DNA of 32,481 nt from JAHEYG01 sp040403535 (GTDB taxonomy: Bacteria > Bacteroidota > Bacteroidia > B-17B0 > Aurantibacillaceae). Position 1 is the first letter of the stretch; the number at the start of each line of letters is the position of its first letter. The position numbers and the translations under genes are program-made. Where the stretch lies: the NCBI GenBank assembly GCA_040403535.1, contig JBBAKL010000034.1, positions 1 through 32,481 of the forward strand, given 5' to 3'. Positions 26,236-32,481 of the stretch are shown piece after piece. The notes beneath the pieces were generated by a model. It was not told the DNA's origin, did not search any database, and saw nothing but the letters and a program-made list of their open reading frames with translations.

Positions 26236-26823
26236 TAATTTAGCTAATTCGTTTTGTATGGCTACTTGCTCGTTACTCGTGTACCATTTATGCAAATGTT
26301 TGGCATAGTTGCCGGAAGTTTCCGGGTTATTTTTTAATTCTTTTACAAGGGCGATGGCTTCAACGGGACGTGGACCCCATTGATCGGTTATTTCAAATTG
26401 TTCGTTAAATTGAAGAAGTTTAGGAATGGCCTTCCCGCCATTGGTTAAATGCGCCTCAATTAATTCGGGATGCTGATCGCGGTAAATAAAACAAAGTTCA
26501 ATTTTTCCATTAGAATGTTCGGCAATTGCATTGATGACAGGGGTAATCTGCGCGGAATCCCCGCACCAGTTTTCTGTTATTACCAGCCATTTTCTGTTTT
26601 GGTTATTATGTTGTAGTGCATTTAATGCCTGTTCCGTTAATTGCATAGTTTTATTAATGCGCTTCATGCGTTGCAGGTTAAGCGGAATTTTTGATAAATG
26701 CTCGTCTGTTTGATTATTTAGTGCTGCATCCTTTTCAACTAATGCCATATAGTCGGAATAGACGATAGCTTTTTCAAAATAGCTTTTATAAACAGAAGGA
26801 GAAAGTAGCGTTTGCGTTTCCAA
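26227..26823 (-). CDS. Thioredoxin-fold protein with a single active-site cysteine (WCGDS)
   Basis: A protein of about 198 residues of a Bacteroidota thioredoxin-like family. A helical N-terminal part (about 1-75) leads into the fold strand WLVITENWCGDSAQ, where the usual CxxC is C-G-D-S (Cys87), so a dithiol cycle is impossible. It continues with PKLLQF (cis-proline) and a WGPRP segment typical of the family. There is no signal peptide. No ATG occurs before residue 26 of this numbering. The start is placed at TTG 26821-26823 because a -7 element ends about 19 bases upstream, and the expected length fits. Earlier in-frame TTGs at 26854-26856 and 26839-26844 lie in or beside the promoter. Cellular role unknown, perhaps redox or thiol protection. 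Confidence 0.72.
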   Translation of the reverse strand: METQTLLSPSVYKSYFEKAIVYSDYMALVEKDAALNNQTDEHLSKIPLNLQRMKRINKTMQLTEQALNALQHNNQNRKWLVITENWCGDSAQITPVINAIAEHSNGKIELCFIYRDQHPELIEAHLTNGGKAIPKLLQFNEQFEITDQWGPRPVEAIALVKELKNNPETSGNYAKHLHKWYTSNEQVAIQNELAKLLK

Positions 26824-26841
26824 TATAATAAATTGATACAA

Positions 26842-26849
26842 CAAAATTA
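26842..26849 (-). promoter_or_regulatory. -7 promoter element of the thioredoxin-like gene
   Basis: TAATTTTG on the minus strand matches TAnnTTTG exactly and lies 18 bases before the proposed TTG start. No TTG is present at the expected -33 position, so the promoter may need an activator or be weak. Confidence 0.35.
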
Positions 26850-26919
26850 TGGCCAATTAGTTTAATGCTTTGTGCGTTGAGTCACAATTTAAAAGTACCT
26901 GATGAAAATCAGTATCAAC

Positions 26920-26949
26920 AAAAAAGCCACCCTAAAGAGTGGCTTTTTT
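26920..26949. terminator. Terminator following tRNA-Arg
   Basis: AAAAAAGCCAC and GTGGCTTTTTT form an 11-base stem with an 8-base loop directly after the 3' end of the tRNA on the minus strand. The A and T runs on both sides allow it to act in either direction. Confidence 0.9.
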
Positions 26950-26950
26950 G

Positions 26951-27024
26951 TGGTTCCAGAGGGAGTCGAACCCCCAACCTCCTGATCCGTAGTCAGGTGC
27001 TCTATCCAGTTAAGCTATGGAACC
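26951..27024 (-). tRNA. tRNA-Arg (anticodon ACG)
   Basis: On the minus strand a complete cloverleaf is visible. The acceptor arms GGTTCCA and TGGAACC pair over 7 bases with A as discriminator. The D arm contains AACTGGATAGAGC. The anticodon stem CCTGA/TCAGG closes the loop CTACGGA, giving anticodon ACG (Arg, CGU/CGC after A34 deamination). The T arm contains GGTTCGACTCC. CCA is not encoded. The 74-base length is normal. Confidence 0.97.
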
Positions 27025-27042
27025 GGCATTAAAGATTCAGTT

Positions 27043-27092
27043 AAGTGGCGAGGCTATGCTTGCCATCGCGAGTTAAACCTCGCGATTATGGA
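27043..27092. repeat. Two-hairpin palindromic element upstream of tRNA-Arg (REP-like?)
   Basis: ATCGCGAG and CTCGCGAT form a perfect 8-base stem around TTAAAC. Beside it TGGCgAGGC ... GCTTGCCA can form a second hairpin. The high GC content stands out from the AT-rich surroundings. The arrangement resembles short palindromic repeats, but only one copy is in the window. Confidence 0.35.
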
Positions 27093-27127
27093 ACCTTTAA
27101 AATAGAGGTTGCAAATATACATATTTT

Positions 27128-27946
27128 CTATTTTCCGGCAAGAATTTCTTTAATCATGGCCGGATTATTTGTGATAATTCCGTCAACCCCTCTGTTTATG
27201 AGCTTTTTGGCCCATTTTTTCGAGTTTACGGTCCAGCTGTATACCGTTTTATTTTGTTTATGCAATGTGTTAATTAAACGTTTGTCTGTAAAGCGGTAAT
27301 AGCAATTTACACCATGCCATTTACTGAAATTGTCCTTATCCATTTTACCCGAAAAGGTAAAACTACCCAACGGAAACCTGAATACAATTAGTTTTTGCAA
27401 CTTGGCTCCGGTTGCTTGTTTTTGCAATTCTAACAACGATTTTTTATCGAACGAGTGAATAATGTTTACCCAATTTTCGGCATGATGTTTTTTTATAATA
27501 TCAAGAATTTTAGCTTCAATTCCGGGGTAATAATCATTCCCTTTTTTTAACTCGATTAATAATTTACTTCTGCCATTTATGAATTGAATAGCCGAATCAA
27601 GGGTTGGAGGAGCAAAAGTGTGGTTTTTTATTTTCAATTCTAAAAAATCGTTTTTGCAGATGTCTTTTATCAATATTTTTTTACTGGTGTATTTTTGTTT
27701 CAGAGCCTCTGTTACCTTACATGTTCTGTTAATACTCAAATCGTGCATAATTACCAACTCACCATCTTTTGTTTGATGCACATCCGTTTCTATATAATCA
27801 CTTCCCGCCTTAATGGCTTCTTCAAACGCCAATAAAGTATTTTCGGGTGCAATTTCACTGGCACCTCTGTGCGCTATTACTAAAACCTGAGCAGTTTGCA
27901 GATAAGTAATAAACGACAAAGTCAGTATAAACAACCATGTTTTCAT
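27128..27946 (-). CDS. Glycerophosphodiester phosphodiesterase
   Basis: A 272-residue secreted TIM-barrel enzyme with a signal peptide (about 1-19, ending LQTA-Q). The GDPD active site is intact: IAHRGAS (His26, Arg27), PENT, then YIETDVH (Glu53, Asp55) and VIMHD (His68). Further family marks are LIELK and the late VYSWTVN and GVDGIITN. It hydrolyses glycerophosphodiesters from lipid turnover to glycerol-3-phosphate and alcohol, here outside the cytoplasm. The start is ATG 27944-27946; an in-frame TTG nine bases upstream is less likely. It is divergent from dapD. Length and motifs are normal for the family. Confidence 0.9.
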   Translation of the reverse strand: MKTWLFILTLSFITYLQTAQVLVIAHRGASEIAPENTLLAFEEAIKAGSDYIETDVHQTKDGELVIMHDLSINRTCKVTEALKQKYTSKKILIKDICKNDFLELKIKNHTFAPPTLDSAIQFINGRSKLLIELKKGNDYYPGIEAKILDIIKKHHAENWVNIIHSFDKKSLLELQKQATGAKLQKLIVFRFPLGSFTFSGKMDKDNFSKWHGVNCYYRFTDKRLINTLHKQNKTVYSWTVNSKKWAKKLINRGVDGIITNNPAMIKEILAGK

Positions 27947-28027
27947 TCCATACAATATTATACAATTGATTTCAGCCTTTCGTTTTTAAAACTAAATATT
28001 TACTAATATTGTAATGAAAATTAAATT

Positions 28028-28837
28028 ATGCAATCAGTTATTGAAGCGGCATGGAATAACCGCGAATTATTAAAAGAAGCATCTACTCAAAATACCATTA
28101 ATGAAGTAATTGAATTATTGGATAAAGGTAAGTTACGTGTTGCCGAGCCCTTGGCCGATGGCACCTGGAAAGTAAACGACTGGGTAAAAAAAGCCGTAAT
28201 CATGTATTTCCCAATTCGTAAAATGGAAACTATTGAAGTAGGTCCTTTTGAATTTCACGATAAAATGGCGCTTAAAAAAGATTATGCCAAATTGGGTGTT
28301 CGTGTAGTGCCGCATGCCATTGCACGTTATGGATCTTATCTGGCATCCGGAGTTATCATGATGCCAAGTTATGTAAATATTGGCGGATATGTAGATAGCG
28401 GTACCATGGTAGATACATGGGCTACAGTAGGAAGCTGCGCGCAAATCGGAAAAAATGTTCACTTAAGCGGAGGTGTAGGTATTGGCGGTGTACTAGAGCC
28501 TGTACAAGCTGCTCCTGTAATTATTGAAGACGATTGCTTTATTGGTTCACGTTGCATTGTGGTAGAAGGTGTAAGAGTAGGGAAGCAGGCTGTTTTAGGA
28601 GCCAACGTGGTTTTAACCATGTCAACTAAAATTATTGATGTTACCGGCAAAGAGCCTGTTGAAATGAAAGGTTATGTGCCCGAGCGTTCGGTAGTAATAC
28701 CGGGTTCGTATACGAAAAAGTTTCCTGCAGGCGATTATCAGGTGCCTTGCGCGTTGATAATTGGAAAGCGAAAAGAAAGTACCGATTTAAAAACTTCATT
28801 AAATGATGCTCTGCGTGAGCATAAAGTAGCAGTATAA
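28028..28837 (+). CDS. dapD: 2,3,4,5-tetrahydropyridine-2,6-dicarboxylate N-succinyltransferase
   Basis: A 269-residue enzyme of the succinylase branch of diaminopimelate/lysine synthesis, which supplies peptidoglycan. An N-terminal helical domain contains LLDKGKLRVAEP and VKKAVIMYFPI. A left-handed beta-helix of hexapeptide repeats follows at about residues 95-215 (VNIGGYVDSGTMVDTWATVG, IGKNVHLSGGVGIGGVLEP, GVRVGKQAVLGANVVLTMST). The C-terminal cap ends near RKESTDLKTSLNDALREH. Length matches E. coli DapD closely. The stop overlaps the next ATG by one base. It is cytosolic and probably trimeric, as known for the family. It is first in a three-gene unit. Confidence 0.96.
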   Translation: MQSVIEAAWNNRELLKEASTQNTINEVIELLDKGKLRVAEPLADGTWKVNDWVKKAVIMYFPIRKMETIEVGPFEFHDKMALKKDYAKLGVRVVPHAIARYGSYLASGVIMMPSYVNIGGYVDSGTMVDTWATVGSCAQIGKNVHLSGGVGIGGVLEPVQAAPVIIEDDCFIGSRCIVVEGVRVGKQAVLGANVVLTMSTKIIDVTGKEPVEMKGYVPERSVVIPGSYTKKFPAGDYQVPCALIIGKRKESTDLKTSLNDALREHKVAV

Positions 28838-29217
28838 TGGTTTACGTATTACTTGCCATATTTGTTGTCCATTTCCTGGCCGATTTTGTATTTCAAACTT
28901 CACAAATGGCTACAGGTAAAAGCAAAAGCTTAAAGTGGTTAAGTATACATGTGGGCGTTTACGGATTGGTTTCAATCATCAGCTTACTGTTAATTAGCAA
29001 TTCGGCGCACAGTTACTATTTAGGTTTTGCCTGGTGGTTGGGTAATGTTGCTTTACATTTTATTACCGATTTTTTTACTTCCAAAATCACATCTAAATAC
29101 TGGGAAGAAAAAAACTATCGTTTCTTTTTTGTCATGATAGGTTTAGATCAGTTGATACACAATTTATGCTTGGTAGGTACGTATTATGCTATTTTAGTAT
29201 ATGCGCATATGATTTAA
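28837..29217 (+). CDS. DUF3307 integral membrane protein
   Basis: A 126-residue protein with about four hydrophobic helices: residues 1-18, about 33-55, 60-82 and 95-123. The DUF3307 signature starts at the N-terminus with H-F-L-A-D-F-V-F-Q-T and continues with LHFITDFFTSK, a histidine/aspartate pair in a transmembrane setting. Function is unknown for the family. It overlaps dapD by one base and is followed immediately by the GT9 gene, so it is co-transcribed. The context hints at envelope or lipid-linked metabolism, but nothing specific can be claimed. Confidence 0.85.
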   Translation: MVYVLLAIFVVHFLADFVFQTSQMATGKSKSLKWLSIHVGVYGLVSIISLLLISNSAHSYYLGFAWWLGNVALHFITDFFTSKITSKYWEEKNYRFFFVMIGLDQLIHNLCLVGTYYAILVYAHMI

Positions 29218-30195
29218 ATGAAATCATTTCAAAACATATTGATTATCCAAACCGCTTTTATTGGCGATGCAATTTTAGCAAGCTCGGTGGTTGAGAAACT
29301 TCATGCTTTTTTCCCTAATGCTGCCATTAGTTTATTGGTAAGAAAAGGGAATGAAAGCTTATATCAACAACATCCATTTTTAAAAGAGGTATTGGTTTGG
29401 AATAAACAAGATGGTAAGTACGCTTCTTTATTTAAACTTCAAAAGGTTATCAAACGAAACAAATACGATGCAGTTATAAATTTACATCGCTATGCGAGTT
29501 CCGGTTTTTTAACAGCGTTTTCTGGCGCGGCATTTAAAGCGGGATTTGATAAAAATCCACTCTCGTTTTTATTTACTAAAAAAGTAAAGCATGTGATTGG
29601 TGATGGCCGACATGAAACGGAACGTTACAACGAATTGATTGAAGAGTTTACAGATAAAAAAGTTGTGCGTCCTAAATTATATCCTACGCAAAGTGATTTT
29701 AATACAGTGGATGCCTACAAGAAAGGAAAATATGTGTGTATGTCTCCATCTTCGGTTTGGTTTACAAAGCAATTACCGGAAACAAAATGGGTTGAATTAA
29801 TAAATGGTTTACCACAGGATGTTAAGGTTTATTTATTAGGAGGTAAAGGCGATACTGAATTATGCAATAAAATTAAGTCGCAGGATAAAAGAAACAATAC
29901 ATCCGTATTGGCCGGACAGTTAAGTTTGCTGGAATCAACGGCTCTGATGAAAGACGCTGTAATGAATTATGTGAATGATAGCGCACCCTTACATTTGTGT
30001 TCGTCCATGAATGCACCTGTAACGGCATTTTTTTGTTCAACGGTGCCTGCTTTTGGGTTCACGCCTTTATCCGATACTTATAAAATTGTGGAAGTAAAAA
30101 AATTAGACTGCCGTCCCTGCGGCTTACACGGATTTAAATCCTGTCCGAAAGGACATTTTAAATGTGGAATGGAGGTAGAGGTAAGTGGTCTATAA
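29218..30195 (+). CDS. GT9-family glycosyltransferase (heptosyltransferase-like)
   Basis: A 325-residue cytosolic enzyme with the GT9 fold. The N-terminal nucleotide-binding segment is ILIIQTAFIGDAILASSVV. The middle contains INLHRYASSGFL, and the C-terminal donor region is MSPSSVWFTKQLPETKW, then VYLLGGKGD and YVNDSAPLHLCSS, which matches the N-D-S-x-P-x-H motif of heptosyltransferases. It ends in a cysteine-rich CRPCG ... CPKGHFKC tail common in this group. It likely transfers a heptose or similar sugar to lipid A core or another surface glycan, but the sugar cannot be told from sequence. It starts directly after the DUF3307 stop, with no gap, as the last gene of the unit. Confidence 0.88.
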   Translation: MKSFQNILIIQTAFIGDAILASSVVEKLHAFFPNAAISLLVRKGNESLYQQHPFLKEVLVWNKQDGKYASLFKLQKVIKRNKYDAVINLHRYASSGFLTAFSGAAFKAGFDKNPLSFLFTKKVKHVIGDGRHETERYNELIEEFTDKKVVRPKLYPTQSDFNTVDAYKKGKYVCMSPSSVWFTKQLPETKWVELINGLPQDVKVYLLGGKGDTELCNKIKSQDKRNNTSVLAGQLSLLESTALMKDAVMNYVNDSAPLHLCSSMNAPVTAFFCSTVPAFGFTPLSDTYKIVEVKKLDCRPCGLHGFKSCPKGHFKCGMEVEVSGL

Positions 30196-30196
30196 A

Positions 30197-30556
30197 CTAA
30201 TTCACCTGAAAAATAAACTTTTTGTTTTCAAGGGTATCTTGTCTTTTTAATTTGCTAAGGTGAATGGTATCCACCCCTGTTTTAACTGCCAGATAATTAA
30301 AATAAACACCTTTTTCGTTGCCATGCCATATGGCATTTAGCTGTTCAATGCATTTACCGTTTGTTTCTTTTGTGCGCCAAAAAGATTGTTCAGTGTGGTT
30401 TTCGGGTAGAATAATAGTGAATTTTTCACCTGATTTAATTTCATTCACCATCGGTGCTTCATTATGAATGGTATTGGGCGCGCAAGCCTGTAAAAGAAAA
30501 AGGAGAAAAAGAATTGCTCCTTTTCCTCCTTTTATGTTGTGCTTATAATTAAACAT
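30197..30556 (-). CDS. Small lipoprotein with chagasin-like domain (unknown function)
   Basis: A 119-residue protein with a lipoprotein signal (LLFLLQAC, Cys25). The mature part reads like a chagasin/I42 immunoglobulin-type domain: GEKFTIILPENHTEQSFW (43-60) at the place of the G-x-x-x-x-x-L-x-x-N-P-T-T-G-Y-x-W opening, then GVYFNYLAVKTGVDTIHL (83-100) as the following strands. The inhibitory NPTTG loop is degenerate (NHTEQ) and the RPW loop is absent, so cysteine-protease inhibition cannot be assumed. Its start overlaps the rny stop by one base, so it is translationally coupled to RNase Y. It ends 1 base from the convergent GT9 gene. Fold assignment is by eye and tentative. Confidence 0.65.
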   Translation of the reverse strand: MFNYKHNIKGGKGAILFLLFLLQACAPNTIHNEAPMVNEIKSGEKFTIILPENHTEQSFWRTKETNGKCIEQLNAIWHGNEKGVYFNYLAVKTGVDTIHLSKLKRQDTLENKKFIFQVN

Positions 30557-32106
30557 TATTTAGCGTAAGAGGTTGCTCTTGTTTCGCGGATTACAGTCAC
30601 TTTAACTTGTCCCGGATACGTCATTTCTGTTTGAATTTTCTGTGAAATATTAAATGCCAATTCTTCTGCTTTCTGATCTGTTACCTTTTCACTCGCAACA
30701 ATAACACGCAATTCACGTCCTGCCTGAATAGCATATGTTTTTTCTACACCATCATACGACAATGCCAATGCTTCCAGGTCTTTTAAACGCTTCATGTATT
30801 GTTCAGCAATCTCGCGGCGTGCACCCGGACGGGCACCACTGATTGCGTCACATACCTGAATGATTGGAGAGTATAAGGACGTCATTTCAATCTCGTCGTG
30901 GTGAGCTCCAATAGCATTACATACTTCACCTTTTTCTTTATATTTCTCTGCCAACTTCATACCAAGGATAGCGTGTGGCAATTCCGGTTCTTCATCAGGT
31001 ACTTTCCCTATATCGTGTAATAATCCGGCACGTTTAGCAATTTTAGGATTTAATCCCATCTCACTTGCCATTATTGCACAAAGGTTAGCTACTTCGCGTG
31101 AGTGTTGTAATAAGTTTTGTCCGTAAGAAGAACGGTATTTCATACGGCCCACCATACGAATTAATTCAGGGTGTAAACCGTGTATACCTAAGTCGATACA
31201 CGTGCGTTTACCAGTTTCGATTATTTCTTCTTCAATCATTTTTTTAGTTTTCTCCACTACTTCCTCGATGCGGGCAGGGTGAATACGACCGTCACTTACC
31301 AATTGATGTAAAGCTAAACGGGCAATTTCACGGCGTATAGAATCGAAACAAGATAAAGTAATCGCATCCGGAGTATCATCAACTATAATCTCAACACCTG
31401 TAGCGGCTTCTAAAGCGCGGATGTTTCGGCCTTCACGACCGATAATACGGCCTTTCATTTCATCACCTTCAATATGGAATACAGTTACAGAATTTTCAAT
31501 AGCTGTTTCAGTTGCTACTCGCTGAATAGATTGAATAACGATACGCTTAGCTTCTTTATTAGCAGTCATTTTCGCCTCATCCATGATATCTTTGATATAC
31601 GCCATGGCCTGAGTTTTTGCCTCTGCTTTTACGCTTTCTACCAACTGTGCTTTGGCATCTTCAGCTTTTAATCCCGATACTTTTTCAAGCATTTCTACTT
31701 GTTTGCGGTGAAGTTTTTCTACTTCTTCATTGCGTTGTTTGTAAAGTTCAATTTGCTGGTTAGCCTGATTTTTATGACTTTCTAATTCTTTATCCTTACG
31801 GTTTAACTCTTCAATTTTTTTAGAAAGTTCATTTTCTTTCTGCTTCAGTTTGTTTTCCGTTTGGGCAATTTGCTGGTTTTTTTCCTGAACGGATTTGTCG
31901 TGTTCTGCCTTTAACTGAAGGAATTTTTCTTTAGCTTGTAAAATCTTTTCCTGTTTTAGCGCTTCAGATTTTACTTCTGCTTCTTTAATTAAGTTTTCTT
32001 TTTCTTTTTTAGCACTGCCATTAAGGCGGGAGTTGGCTATTACAAATCCTACTATAAGCCCTAGGATCAGCCCTCCGATAATAATACTTATTTCAATAAA
32101 GCCCAT
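30556..32106 (-). CDS. rny: Ribonuclease Y
   Basis: A 516-residue membrane-anchored endoribonuclease. It has an N-terminal transmembrane helix (about 5-24) and a long charged coiled coil (about 30-185, rich in K, E and Q). A KH domain follows with GRIIGREGRNIRALE (219-233). The HD domain has LLHDIGK (362-368) and AHHDE (401-405), the metal-binding residues. It initiates mRNA turnover in species that have it. Length is normal. It lies downstream of zapA, with which it is paired in many Bacteroidota, and it overlaps a small lipoprotein gene by one base. A strong hairpin between zapA and rny suggests rny has its own promoter, with a structured leader. Confidence 0.96.
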   Translation of the reverse strand: MGFIEISIIIGGLILGLIVGFVIANSRLNGSAKKEKENLIKEAEVKSEALKQEKILQAKEKFLQLKAEHDKSVQEKNQQIAQTENKLKQKENELSKKIEELNRKDKELESHKNQANQQIELYKQRNEEVEKLHRKQVEMLEKVSGLKAEDAKAQLVESVKAEAKTQAMAYIKDIMDEAKMTANKEAKRIVIQSIQRVATETAIENSVTVFHIEGDEMKGRIIGREGRNIRALEAATGVEIIVDDTPDAITLSCFDSIRREIARLALHQLVSDGRIHPARIEEVVEKTKKMIEEEIIETGKRTCIDLGIHGLHPELIRMVGRMKYRSSYGQNLLQHSREVANLCAIMASEMGLNPKIAKRAGLLHDIGKVPDEEPELPHAILGMKLAEKYKEKGEVCNAIGAHHDEIEMTSLYSPIIQVCDAISGARPGARREIAEQYMKRLKDLEALALSYDGVEKTYAIQAGRELRVIVASEKVTDQKAEELAFNISQKIQTEMTYPGQVKVTVIRETRATSYAK

Positions 32107-32128
32107 ATTTTATGTTTTTAATTGTTTT

Positions 32129-32177
32129 TCCGGTCCTCCGGATTTCCCTAACTTGTTTAGGTTAAATACCTAAATCC
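32129..32177 (-). promoter_or_regulatory. Structured leader or operator region of rny
   Basis: On the minus strand TTTAGGT-TTTAT-like spacer-ACCTAAA forms a perfect 7-base inverted repeat (32156-32174). ACCTAAA can alternatively pair with TTAGG at 32147-32151. GGATTT (32172-32177) can pair with AAATCC (32140-32145). TCCGG/CCGGA (32129-32142) encloses a GGAGG. These pairings compete with each other. A TTG at 32188-32190 is 19 bases before TA in the palindrome, so the palindrome could instead be an operator over a weak promoter. Confidence 0.35.
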
Positions 32178-32189
32178 ACATTTCCCACA

Positions 32190-32238
32190 AAATAAAAACG
32201 CACAAATTTTAATTCATTAAAGAATAAAATTTGTGCGT
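32190..32238 (-). terminator. Strong terminator after zapA
   Basis: ACGCACAAATTTTA (32198-32211) and its exact complement (32225-32238) form a 14-base stem with a 13-base loop. On the minus strand it is followed by TTTTATTTT, giving a classic intrinsic terminator 27 bases after the zapA stop. A shorter hairpin TAGCC-TGG-GGCTA lies between them. Confidence 0.85.
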
Positions 32239-32264
32239 GAAAAAATTGCGTAGCCCCAGGCTAT

Positions 32265-32481
32265 TTATTCATCTATTCGTTTAATGTTATCGAGATGTTC
32301 TTGTAACATCATCTCAACATCAATCAATAGTATCTTAAAATGGCTTAATTCTTTTTCGGTTTCTTCAGCTTTCTGGTAATATTGCGAGACTAGTTGCAAC
32401 ATCACCATCGCCAAAACATCCTTTTTATCTTTAATTGAATACGTTTTTTCAAACTCTTCAATTTTAGTATTTATTAAATTA
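32265..32481 (-). CDS. zapA: ZapA-like cell-division protein (C-terminal part)
   Basis: The frame runs off the right edge and ends at TAA 32265-32267, giving 71 visible residues. The segment INTKIEEFEKTYSIKDKKDV, then LAMVMLQLVSQYYQKAEE and a long helix to the end, fits the helical half of ZapA, which cross-links FtsZ filaments at mid-cell. The position upstream of rny on the same strand is the usual Bacteroidota arrangement. The N-terminus, start and any promoter are outside the window. The terminal helix is rich in E and K, as expected for a coiled coil. Confidence 0.8.
   Translation of the reverse strand, partial: NLINTKIEEFEKTYSIKDKKDVLAMVMLQLVSQYYQKAEETEKELSHFKILLIDVEMMLQEHLDNIKRIDE

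Noticed and set aside
27084..27092. Second tRNA starting with GGTTCCATA
   Set aside because: No D arm, anticodon arm or T arm follows; only nine bases match the real tRNA.
27944..27955. TTG start nine bases upstream for the glycerophosphodiesterase
   Set aside because: ATG 27946 gives a standard signal peptide and needs no rare start.
32107..32264. 6S RNA gene between zapA and rny
   Set aside because: The E. coli gene order suggests it, but I cannot see the long rod with a central bubble. The hairpins fit a terminator and a leader instead.
1..32481. CRISPR arrays, insertion sequences or prophage genes
   Set aside because: No regularly spaced repeats, transposase, integrase or phage structural genes were found on either strand.

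Overview
The window reads as chromosomal DNA of an AT-rich, probably free-living or host-associated member of the Bacteroidota. The evidence is consistent: type IX secretion (T9SS) C-terminal sorting domains, an S46 dipeptidyl-peptidase, a succinylase-type DapD, lipoproteins and beta-barrels typical of the phylum, A-rich leaders instead of Shine-Dalgarno sites, and promoters of the Bacteroidota form TTG-N19/20-TAnnTTTG. I see no insertion sequence, prophage, integrase or CRISPR array. Almost all genes look intact and of housekeeping or envelope type.

Layout. 1-519 (+): the end of an unknown gene, then a cysteine-less alkyltransferase-like DNA repair protein. 525-5485 (-): a large periplasmic TPR protein and an outer-membrane barrel. 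5649-9102 (+): an FtsE-type ATPase, then an MBOAT/AlgJ-like pair for O-acetylating an envelope polymer. 9222-11384 (+): an S46 peptidase with DPP11-type specificity. 11432-12577 (-): a glycosyltransferase that lacks a normal start codon. 12694-17932 (-): the most interesting region, a cobalamin-riboswitch operon encoding a BtuB-like receptor, a DUF4465 (BtuH-like) protein, a second secreted protein and a BtuG-like beta-propeller lipoprotein. 18006-20996 (+): a GH3/beta-lactamase-family fusion. 21040-25173 (-): an M49 (DPP III-like) lipoprotein peptidase, then a TPR-SpoIIE phosphatase. 25251-25859 (+): an unusual soluble beta-helix protein. 25860-26226: mostly non-coding, with direct repeats and a possible 37-residue ORF. 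26227-27946 (-): a thioredoxin-fold protein, tRNA-Arg(ACG) and a glycerophosphodiesterase. 28028-30195 (+): dapD, a DUF3307 membrane protein and a GT9 glycosyltransferase. 30197-32481 (-): zapA (partial), rny and a small chagasin-like lipoprotein.

How the genes fit together. The B12 operon looks like a complete outer-membrane capture module. The receptor imports; three surface-exposed partners are predicted to bind or hand over corrinoid. Two of the three carry T9SS sorting domains, whereas the gut Bacteroides proteins of this kind are lipoproteins. The two dipeptidyl peptidases suggest peptide use in the periplasm. DapD, the NagZ-like fusion, zapA, ftsE and the two glycosyltransferases are envelope and division functions. 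Several start sites were decided by promoter position: the -33 element of the M49 gene coincides with a spurious TTG start, and the glycosyltransferase and thioredoxin-like genes appear to start at ATC/ATT and TTG codons just downstream of recognisable -7 elements.
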